Source: Nitrososphaerota archaeon (GTDB lineage Archaea; Thermoproteota; Nitrososphaeria; Nitrososphaerales; Nitrosopumilaceae). From it: a stretch of DNA of 17,252 bases. This document shows positions 6,506 through 11,565 of this stretch, in pieces. The notes beneath the pieces are model-generated. The model made no database searches. It saw nothing but the letters and a program-made list of their open reading frames with translations, and had not been told where the DNA came from. The position numbers and the translations under genes were made by a program. Position 1 is the stretch's first letter; each line of letters begins with the position of its first letter. The stretch lies in contig JADFJY010000011.1 of NCBI GenBank assembly GCA_022565935.1, positions 1 to 17,252 on the forward strand. The letters run 5' to 3'.

Positions 6506-7557
6506 TGACCTGTCCTCACTCTTGGATCAAAATAGCCGTAAAGCATATCTGCAATGAATATGCTGATAAGAAAAAATACAGTTAGAACGTATGTGGAACC
6601 AATAATGATTGGTAAATCCATTACTGTAATTGCTTCAAAGTATAGTCTTCCCATACCTGGCCAATCAAAAACTGCTTCTGTGATAATCGCACCACCAAGA
6701 GATCCTGATAGACTTAGTGCCAAAATTGTTATAATTGGTGGGGCTGCATTTTTTAGAGCATGAGTGTAGATAATCTTTGTTTGTTTGATTCCTATTGTCT
6801 TTTTTGCTATGATGAAATCTTCTTGCATGATTCCAACCATAAAATTTCTCACTAAGTAAGCCCATGAACCAAAACCTATCATTACAATTGTAATTAATGG
6901 AAGTGTCATGTGATACAGCAATGCACCAATGTATCCTGGGTCTGATGACGGAATATCTGGAGTTGCTCTTGCAGGAAATATCTGATATGTAAATGCAAAT
7001 AGAAATATCATTAACATTCCTATCCACCAAACAGGAAAACTAGAACTAATTATTGCAAAACTTGATGTTATTCTATCCACAATGGACCCTACCTTACTGC
7101 TAGATAATGCTCCAAGAAATATCCCTATAATTGATATAATTATTGTAGCTGTTGTAAACAGAAGAATTGTCTTTGGAAGTTTTTCTAAGATGATATCTCT
7201 TACATCCGAAGAACCAGAATCACTGATAAGAAATGTCGCATGTCCAAAATCAAGTAACAATATTTTGTACATTGTGAGGCCAATCCTCTGAGGAGAATAC
7301 CACGGTTCATCTAAACCTAAAATCTTAATTCTCTGGTCAATCTGACTTTGAACAAAAACTTCAAATTCTCCAACTGATGAAAAGCTTTGAGCTATTGTTG
7401 GGTCTTCTGTTATTTCAGATCTTACCTGAAAGACAATTCCTTGTTTTAGTATAGTATCCATGTTGGAGCCTACAAGAGCAATTGTAATTAGTAGTGTAAT
7501 CATCAGAACACCAAACATTGTTATCATTCTTGTGACAACGTATCTCTTCAGACCCAA
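6502..7557 (-). CDS. ABC transporter permease, DppB/OppB-like
   Basis: 351 residues. The N-terminus (YVVTRMITMFGVLMITLLITIAL) is the first membrane helix of the DppB family. It is followed by an external region with the familiar LGLDEPWY...IGLTMYKILLLDFGHA segment (80-107). The permease core has helices near 131-152, 165-190, 215-237 and two at the end, and the EAA loop EDFIIAKKTIGIKQTKIIYTHALKN (246-270). AVFDWPGMGRLYFEAI and the end YFDPRVRTG are also family hallmarks. It pairs with the DppC-like subunit to form the channel of an ABC importer. TTG at 7557 is chosen as start because TATA-like TTATAAA lies 23 bases upstream. The external part between helices 1 and 2 is of normal length, unlike in its partner. 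Confidence 0.9.
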   Translation of the reverse strand: MGLKRYVVTRMITMFGVLMITLLITIALVGSNMDTILKQGIVFQVRSEITEDPTIAQSFSSVGEFEVFVQSQIDQRIKILGLDEPWYSPQRIGLTMYKILLLDFGHATFLISDSGSSDVRDIILEKLPKTILLFTTATIIISIIGIFLGALSSSKVGSIVDRITSSFAIISSSFPVWWIGMLMIFLFAFTYQIFPARATPDIPSSDPGYIGALLYHMTLPLITIVMIGFGSWAYLVRNFMVGIMQEDFIIAKKTIGIKQTKIIYTHALKNAAPPIITILALSLSGSLGGAIITEAVFDWPGMGRLYFEAITVMDLPIIIGSTYVLTVFFLISIFIADMLYGYFDPRVRTGQ

Positions 7558-7579
7558 TAATCTTAAGTAATGAAATTAG

Positions 7580-7587
7580 TTTATAAC
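7580..7587 (-). promoter_or_regulatory. TATA-like box of the permease operon
   Basis: On the minus strand GTTATAAA lies 22-30 bases before the TTG at 7557. With no Shine-Dalgarno site, a leaderless dppBC-type mRNA is likely. Confidence 0.5.
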
Positions 7588-7640
7588 AATATTTCATTTC
7601 TGCAAGATTAGAATGAATCAAGAGTCTTTTGCAGAACGTT

Positions 7641-7772
7641 TTAAATTGAATTTTTACTCTGATTAAGAATTTTGTCTACCTCTATTTTGTGTGGTGTGCA
7701 GTAAAATTCTAACTCTTTACAATCAGGGCAGTTGAGATATTTGTAATAATCTATGCCTAGTTTTGTAGTCAT
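7641..7772 (-). CDS. Cys/His zinc-binding microprotein (43 aa)
   Basis: ATG at 7772 follows an in-frame TAG directly, so it is the only possible ATG start. Stop at 7641-7643. The product starts MTTKLGIDYYKYLN and holds CPDC (residues 15-18) followed by C25 and H28 in YCTPH, that is C-x2-C-x6-C-x2-H, a compact zinc-knuckle-like arrangement. A Lys/Asn-rich helix ends the protein. It lies upstream of the permease operon on the same strand with an 83-base gap and its own palindrome-bearing promoter (7774-7794). The four-ligand pattern in such a short frame argues that it is expressed. Partner and function are unknown. Confidence 0.62.
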   Translation of the reverse strand: MTTKLGIDYYKYLNCPDCKELEFYCTPHKIEVDKILNQSKNSI

Positions 7773-7773
7773 C

Positions 7774-7794
7774 TATGATATTCATTATATCATA
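7774..7794. promoter_or_regulatory. 21-bp palindrome directly upstream of a microprotein start
   Basis: Perfect inverted repeat: arm TATGATAT (7774-7781), 5-base centre, arm ATATCATA (7787-7794). It ends one base before the ATG at 7772, where a bound dimer would block the start of transcription, so a repressor operator is plausible. AT-rich palindromes of this size can also occur by chance. Confidence 0.3.
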
Positions 7795-8096
7795 TGCTCA
7801 TATACTATTGTGTGTTTATTATATTACATAATTCGTCAATCTTGATTATAATTTATTTTTGATTTGATATAAAAAAAGACGAGAGTGATCGAATTCTAGG
7901 CACTTTTCAAGGCAGAAAAGTAAGCCTCTTGCATAATTCTGTATGATAAAATATTATTTAAGTATATTATGATATTATGAAAATATACAAATTTGAAATA
8001 TTGTAATCTGTTTTGAACGTATTTGCATATGGTGAATAATTAATAATTATTGTAAAAAAATCAAAGAATAAAAAACGAGAAGATCTTTGTCTAATT
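7795..8096. other. Longest gap without a coding gene in the window
   Basis: Very AT-rich apart from a stretch at about 7878-7932 that is richer in G+C and can fold (see the ncRNA candidate). A TATA-like GATATAAAA is at 7866-7874 on the plus strand. No ORF with a plausible start and protein-like composition was found on either strand. The right end should hold the promoter of the SWIM gene at 8097, for which an AATAAAAAA tract near 8067-8075 is a weak candidate. Confidence 0.5.
7891..7939 (+). ncRNA. Candidate structured small RNA (hairpin with outer stem)
   Basis: A stem is formed by AGGC (7898-7901) plus ACTTTT (7902-7907) pairing with AAAAGT (7916-7921) and GCCT (7924-7927): ten base pairs with a two-base AA bulge and an 8-base loop. 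An outer helix GAATT (7891-7895) with AATTC (7935-7939) can close it. A TATA-like GATATAAAA at 7866-7874 lies about 25 bases upstream, so a transcript could start at the foot of the structure. No box C/D, tRNA or known riboswitch pattern fits. It is a candidate only; the folding was read by eye. Confidence 0.25.
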
Positions 8097-8342
8097 ATGA
8101 GTGTAAATACTATCAAAAAAGCAAAGAAACTAGTTGAGAGTGGTGGTGTTGTTAAAATTGACGATGATTTGTTTCAGATAAAATCTTCATCTAATCCTGA
8201 GCAGTCTTACTTTGTAACTTCTAATACGTGTGAATGTCTTGGATTCAAAAATTTTTACAAGTTTCATCATGGCAAGGGGCTGAAAGCAAACTGCTCTCAC
8301 TTAGAAGCAATCAGAATTTTTAAGCAAAAACATCAATCTTAG
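8097..8342 (+). CDS. SWIM zinc-finger protein (81 aa)
   Basis: The C-terminal half has the SWIM signature CxC-xn-CxH: C46-E-C48-LGF (in NTCECLGF), then C66-S-H68 (in ANCSHL), with KNFYKFHHGKGLK between. The N-terminus (MSVNTIKKAKKLVESGGVVK) is a helix, and DDDLFQIKSSSNPEQSYFV forms the strands before the finger, as in other short archaeal SWIM proteins. SWIM domains bind DNA or proteins. In archaea and eukaryotes some partner RecA/Rad51 paralogues (Sws1-type), but no recombinase gene is in this window. The gene ends one base short of the convergent Spx-like gene. Confidence 0.85.
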   Translation: MSVNTIKKAKKLVESGGVVKIDDDLFQIKSSSNPEQSYFVTSNTCECLGFKNFYKFHHGKGLKANCSHLEAIRIFKQKHQS

Positions 8343-8343
8343 A

Positions 8344-8685
8344 TTATTTTAGATTTTTTAAATCAATTTTTCCAATAAATGCTTTATTTTTTGTAATCAC
8401 GATAGGTCGTAAAATTAATCCTGGATATTTCACCATCAATTTGATTATCTGAGCATCTGTCTTTTGGTTATTTTCCAAGTTTAATTCTTTGAACATTTTG
8501 TCTCTTTTTCTGAGAAGTTCTGATGGATTTTTTCCAGTCATTTTGATGATCTTTTTTAACTCTGTTTCTGAAAACGGGTCTTTGAAAAAGTCCCTTTTTT
8601 CAATATCTTCATACATTCTTTCCATAGTGGTGATTGCTTTTTTGCATGTGATGCATGATGATTTGTGATATACCTTCAATTCCAT
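8344..8685 (-). CDS. ArsC/Spx/YffB-family thioredoxin-fold protein
   Basis: 113 residues, the usual family length. The N-terminal strand and CxxC helix are clear (KVYHKSSCITCKKAITTM, Cys11 and Cys14), followed by the IEKRDFFKDPFSETELKKII segment, the LLRKRDKMFKEL helix and the closing LILRPIVITKNKAFIGK, whose RP-I motif is a hallmark of the family. The CxxC pair is the Spx-type redox switch. True arsenate reductases have a single catalytic Cys with downstream basic residues in another context, so I would not call it arsC. Likely role: thiol-redox sensing or reduction. A TGCCTAAAA-type duplicated tract lies just before the start. The gene lies downstream of a zinc-ribbon microprotein but is separated from it by a likely terminator. 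Confidence 0.85.
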   Translation of the reverse strand: MELKVYHKSSCITCKKAITTMERMYEDIEKRDFFKDPFSETELKKIIKMTGKNPSELLRKRDKMFKELNLENNQKTDAQIIKLMVKYPGLILRPIVITKNKAFIGKIDLKNLK

Positions 8686-8719
8686 TTTTAGTGCCTAAAA
8701 TGCCTTAAAAATTGTTTAG

Positions 8720-8748
8720 AAAAATAAAAAATGCTGTTATATACAGCA
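8720..8748 (-). terminator. Hairpin plus U-rich tract after the 41-aa zinc-ribbon gene
   Basis: On the minus strand, TGCTGT pairs with ACAGCA (8732-8737 with 8743-8748) across a 5-base loop and is followed by T6-A-T5. It lies 31 bases past the stop of the minus-strand gene 8779-8904. Archaeal termination depends mainly on the T tract; the hairpin may protect the RNA end. Confidence 0.45.
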
Positions 8749-8778
8749 AATAGATTTTTTGAAATTTTCAGAATTTCT

Positions 8779-8904
8779 TTAAAACTTACATTCTTTACAT
8801 ACTTGCCAACTTCTTATCTTTAGAATTGAAAATGACGACTCGTAACTTACAGAATACATTTTTCCTCCACAAGATGGACAAAGTAATGGAATATCTATTT
8901 TCAT
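8779..8904 (-). CDS. Zinc-ribbon microprotein (41 aa)
   Basis: ATG at 8904, TAA at 8779-8781. The product opens MKIDIPLLCPSCGGKMY and ends RSWQVCKECKF, with two CxxC knuckles: CPSC (residues 9-12) and CKEC (36-39), separated by a beta-rich middle (SVSYESSFSILKI). This is a complete minimal zinc ribbon. The gene is followed on its strand by a hairpin/T-tract terminator, which supports it being a separate transcription unit. It lies between the secreted Ig-like protein gene (upstream, 57 bases) and the Spx-like gene. No specific family is recognised. Confidence 0.65.
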   Translation of the reverse strand: MKIDIPLLCPSCGGKMYSVSYESSFSILKIRSWQVCKECKF

Positions 8905-8961
8905 TAAATTTTTTTATGGAATTTTGAATATAATGCGCACGTAGAATTTATCAATCGTTCA

Positions 8962-9882
8962 TTAATTTTCTGAATTTACTTCAGTTTGATTATTATCCTG
9001 ACTTTGCTCTAATTTTTTCTCTATGCTTTCTTGATTGAATTTCTCAAGCATTTCTTTTGGAATCGAAATCATGTCAAGAAATACTTGTCTTGCTTCTTCA
9101 AACGATCCACCATTGGCAAGAATCGCATCTCTGGTTTTTTGTGCTTCCTCAAAAGTATTCTTTGTAAAGTTGAGTTGGCTAATAACTAGGTCTCTAATCT
9201 CTGGATTGAGATTGTTAATGTAATTATCATATTGAAATCCTCCATAAGTTCCTGCACCTGGATTAAATTCATTAATTGCTTGGTTTCTTAGGTTTTCAGC
9301 AATCTTTCTTTGTTGTTCTAAGTAAATTTGTTCTGCTATAGGCTCTCTACTTTCTTTCTGTTCTTGTATTAATTCATCAAGTAATCCATGATAGTATTTG
9401 AATAAAGTTTGACCAATTGGATTTTTTTCAAAATCACTTTCATTTGAACTTAGATATTTTCTTGCTTCATCTGTAGATAATTTTTCCTGTAATGCAGAAA
9501 CTGGAGATACATCTCCTTTTACCTGAAATTGCGTGCTTGTTAGTCCAGTCATTCCATACCATGATGCAATCACATTAACTTTGTATGTTCCAGGAATTCT
9601 TTGAAAATCATTGATTTCTGCTTTGAATATTCCCCAAGGATCAGTAAATGCCTTTGTGGTCTCTGCTCCAGTTCTAATGAATACTTCTGCTCCTCTTATT
9701 GGCTTGTATGCATGGTCTACTACTTTGCCTGTAATTACTACTGTTTCTCCTGAGTAGATGTATTCTTTTTCTACGTTCAAATCAATTACTAACTCCCATA
9801 ATTTTGCATCTGCAGTTGAAATAAATGAAAATAACATCAAAAATGAGAATAACCCTATTATCATTATCTTATTACTAATCAC
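8962..9882 (-). CDS. Secreted protein with Ig-like (carboxypeptidase-regulatory/MG2-type) domain
   Basis: 306 residues. There is a clear signal peptide (MISNKIMIIGLFSFLMLFSFISTADA, cut after ADA at about residue 26). Residues 30-122 form a beta-sandwich: VEKEYIYSGETVVITGKVVD, PIRGAEVFIR, the typical turn TDPWGIFKAEI, and GTYKVNVIASWYG. This is the pattern of peptidase-regulatory-like or macroglobulin-type domains seen in archaeal surface proteins. The remainder (125-306) is a helical, Gln/Glu/Asn-rich region, with a Gly/Tyr/Phe-rich break (GAGTYGGFQYDNYI) and a disordered acidic tail. No membrane anchor follows, so it is secreted or held in the S-layer by contacts. It is divergent from the Cys-rich gene at 10038, with the palindrome at 9952-9967 between them. 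Confidence 0.82.
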   Translation of the reverse strand: MISNKIMIIGLFSFLMLFSFISTADAKLWELVIDLNVEKEYIYSGETVVITGKVVDHAYKPIRGAEVFIRTGAETTKAFTDPWGIFKAEINDFQRIPGTYKVNVIASWYGMTGLTSTQFQVKGDVSPVSALQEKLSTDEARKYLSSNESDFEKNPIGQTLFKYYHGLLDELIQEQKESREPIAEQIYLEQQRKIAENLRNQAINEFNPGAGTYGGFQYDNYINNLNPEIRDLVISQLNFTKNTFEEAQKTRDAILANGGSFEEARQVFLDMISIPKEMLEKFNQESIEKKLEQSQDNNQTEVNSEN

Positions 9883-9951
9883 ATGAAATTCTTTTGATTT
9901 TTGTTGTTAAGACAAAGTATGAATAAAAATTTGCTATTTTTTAATTTTAAT

Positions 9952-9967
9952 TGAGTAATTTTACTCA
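9952..9967. promoter_or_regulatory. 16-bp palindrome between divergent genes
   Basis: TGAGTAA (9952-9958), TT, TTACTCA (9961-9967): a perfect inverted repeat in the 155-base gap between the secreted Ig-like gene (minus, start 9882) and the Cys-rich microprotein (plus, start 10038). A shared operator for the two divergent promoters is possible. Confidence 0.3.
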
Positions 9968-10006
9968 TTTTAGTCTTGAAACTATGTCTTATGTTCCCAA
10001 TTAATT

Positions 10007-10013
10007 CTTAAAC
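10007..10013 (+). promoter_or_regulatory. Possible TATA-like box of the Cys-rich microprotein gene
   Basis: CTTAAAC lies 24 bases before the ATG at 10038 and suits leaderless transcription. A second AT stretch (CTTATATC, near 10016-10023) lies closer to the start. Confidence 0.25.
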
Positions 10014-10037
10014 ACCTTATATCTTATGACTAGTTAG

Positions 10038-10172
10038 ATGATTTGCGCTACATGTGAGACCCGAAAACACTACGAATGTATTGATTGCATGAATAATCAT
10101 AAAACACATCTATGTTCCTGTGATTGCCATGATGAGAATACAAAACCTCATCCTACTGGAAAATCACACTAA
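10038..10172 (+). CDS. Cys/His-rich zinc-binding microprotein (44 aa)
   Basis: Starts MICATCETRKHYECIDCMNN and ends in a Pro/His-rich tail. It has seven cysteines: CATC (residues 3-6), CIDC (14-17) and CSCDCH (26-31, with Cys26, Cys28 and Cys30), plus His11, His21, His24 and His31. That is enough for two zinc sites arranged like a B-box or cross-brace finger. Such density cannot plausibly arise by chance in this AT-rich DNA, so the gene is very likely real although only 44 codons long. It faces the PAC2 gene tail-to-tail with 2 bases between the stops. Role unknown; metal storage or a protein-interaction module are both possible. Confidence 0.72.
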   Translation: MICATCETRKHYECIDCMNNHKTHLCSCDCHDENTKPHPTGKSH

Positions 10173-10174
10173 AC

Positions 10175-10855
10175 TTAATTCTTAAATTTTCTTTCAATCT
10201 CTTGTGCCCTTGCTTCTAACTGACTTGTATCTCCCAACTTTCTGTAAGTTAATTTTTCAAGAGTTTTGATGATGCTAATTGCTGCTCTATACTGTGGAAT
10301 CTCTGGCTGATTTAGTTCTCCATACATTCCTATTCCCTGAATTCCATTTTTCTTTGCAAATCCTAAAATCAATCCATTAAATCCTGTAATGATTGATTTT
10401 TGAGGAGTTGTCTCTACATGTAGCCCTTCCATCTGTTTTGTTAGTTCTATAGATGTTGTAGTGATGTATGTCTTGGGATTATTATCTAAAACTCTGTTAG
10501 TGTGAAAACCCCCAAACGTATAGATGAACTTTGCAGAATATTTTTTTGCAATATCAATTACATCTTGACACAAAGAATTTATCTCACTGTTACTTTGTGG
10601 TTGTCCTTTTCCTCCACCAAACACAATCAAGTCATCTGTATACTTGTACTCCCAACTCTCATTTGGAAGTTCAATGTATCCTCCTCTATCAACTACATAT
10701 GTTGGATTTGCTATTCTTGCAATTCTAAATATTTTTGTTCTCAAAGAATCATTGATAAAATTTATTACAATACTTCCAACATTTCCCATGTCTTGCATTG
10801 CTGCAATTATAATTGGCTTTTCAATAGTTGGTTCTATATCTTGTATGAAATCCAT
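10175..10855 (-). CDS. PAC2-family protein (archaeal proteasome assembly chaperone homologue)
   Basis: 226 residues, the usual length for archaeal PAC2/PbaB-type proteins. Motifs in order: the N-terminal strand and loop KPIIIAAMQDMGNVGSIVIN (the family's G-x-x-x-G-N-V-G), DDLIVFGGGKGQPQ (about 74-87), the helix before KFIYTFGGFHTNR (108-121) and the later IITGFNGLILGFAKKNGIQGIGMYGE. Homologues in archaea (PbaA/PbaB) assist 20S proteasome assembly or bind its C-terminal tails; many thaumarchaeal copies are annotated only as PAC2. A JAMM protease in the same window makes a protein-turnover link possible but not shown. The start at ATG 10855 agrees with the conserved N-terminus. Confidence 0.88.
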   Translation of the reverse strand: MDFIQDIEPTIEKPIIIAAMQDMGNVGSIVINFINDSLRTKIFRIARIANPTYVVDRGGYIELPNESWEYKYTDDLIVFGGGKGQPQSNSEINSLCQDVIDIAKKYSAKFIYTFGGFHTNRVLDNNPKTYITTTSIELTKQMEGLHVETTPQKSIITGFNGLILGFAKKNGIQGIGMYGELNQPEIPQYRAAISIIKTLEKLTYRKLGDTSQLEARAQEIERKFKN

Positions 10856-10914
10856 AATTTTTCTAAAACACAGTGAATTTTAAACATATGCAACTTGAAA
10901 ATCTATAACTATTC

Positions 10915-11361
10915 TCAAGTATAGTATCTTTTGAAGCCTTTATCTGTTGGGTATAGTTCTACTTTAGTTCCTAAAAGCCCTCCTTTCTTTATTACTTTCA
11001 TTAACCCTTGATCTTCTAGGTCTTTCAAAATGCTTTCTAACTCTTGATAATTTATGCCAAGGTTTTTTTGAATTTTATTGAAATCTTTGACTCCTTTATT
11101 TAGTTCTCCTAAAACTTGCATCTCTTTGTTTTGTGGTTTATCAAAAGATCTTGGCTTTTCAAATGATTCTACTCTTTCAAATGATTCTACTCTTTCAAAT
11201 GACCCTGGCATTTTTTCTATTTCTGGATTTCTTTGGCTAAATTGGTTTTCATCAAACGTACCTTTTCCTTTTCTCCATTTTCTTACTAGCCTAGGAACTA
11301 TTCTTACAAGAGGAACCAAGAAAAAGATCAGATAAATCCAAGAAAAACCCTCTTCAACCAT
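10915..11361 (-). CDS. Membrane-anchored winged-helix protein with hexapeptide repeats
   Basis: 148 residues. One N-terminal transmembrane helix (about 6-24, FSWIYLIFFLVPLVRIVP) is followed by a strongly basic stretch RKWRKGKGT (positive-inside, so the rest is cytoplasmic). Residues 54-73 are a linker of degenerate hexapeptides (SFERVE, SFERVE, SFEKPR, SFDKPQ). Residues 80-147 form a winged helix: EMQVLGELNKGVKDFNKIQK, the recognition helix region INYQELESILKDLEDQGL and wing strands MKVIKKGG...TKVELYPTD. It looks like a membrane-tethered one-component transcription factor, or a DNA-membrane tether. The two perfect 18-bp DNA copies (11161-11196) make the linker prone to length change. Confidence 0.8.
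   Translation of the reverse strand: MVEEGFSWIYLIFFLVPLVRIVPRLVRKWRKGKGTFDENQFSQRNPEIEKMPGSFERVESFERVESFEKPRSFDKPQNKEMQVLGELNKGVKDFNKIQKNLGINYQELESILKDLEDQGLMKVIKKGGLLGTKVELYPTDKGFKRYYT
11161..11196. repeat. 18-bp direct repeat, two perfect copies
   Basis: The unit AAATGATTCTACTCTTTC occurs twice in tandem, with partial copies on both sides (TTTTCAAATG before, AAATGACCC after). It lies within the linker of the membrane-anchored winged-helix gene and encodes six residues per unit, so gain or loss keeps the reading frame. Confidence 0.85.
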
Positions 11362-11565
11362 ACCTAAAGTTCGTTTTATTGATTAATTATTTGTTATTTT
11401 TTATTCTATATTGTGTTATATTGAGCCTAGAGATCTAATGCCAAACTTTTTCCTATATTAAGTAATTTTATCATATTTTAACGCTTGTAGATTTTAATTA
11501 ATTATTCACTGATCTTAAGAAACATGAAAGATTCATAAGGTAAAAAAATATCTTAACCACAAATT
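11362..11565. promoter_or_regulatory. Divergent promoter region between winged-helix and SNF2 genes
   Basis: A 204-base gap with no credible ORF (the ATGs inside open frames of under 10 codons). It must carry both promoters. An AAAAATATCTTA tract near 11544-11555 is the likely TATA region for the SNF2 gene at 11566, and CAATAAAACG on the minus strand near 11376-11386 is a candidate for the other. Confidence 0.4.

Noticed and set aside
6665..7030. 121-codon minus-strand ORF in another frame of the DppB-like gene
   Set aside because: It is out of frame with a secure membrane permease and has no recognisable content.
7866..7939. Box C/D guide RNA or tRNA in the gap
   Set aside because: GTGATCG is only a poor box C match and no CTGA box D is at the right distance; there is no cloverleaf or TTCGA-type arm.
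8344..8685. Calling this gene arsenate reductase (arsC)
   Set aside because: The CxxC pair and overall match fit Spx/YffB-type proteins. No arsenic genes are nearby.
10502..10876. 124-codon plus-strand ORF opposite the PAC2 gene
   Set aside because: It is a shadow of a clear PAC2 gene; the translation is Cys/Ile/Tyr-rich without any domain logic, and two other overlapping frames there are also open only because of AT-rich codon use.
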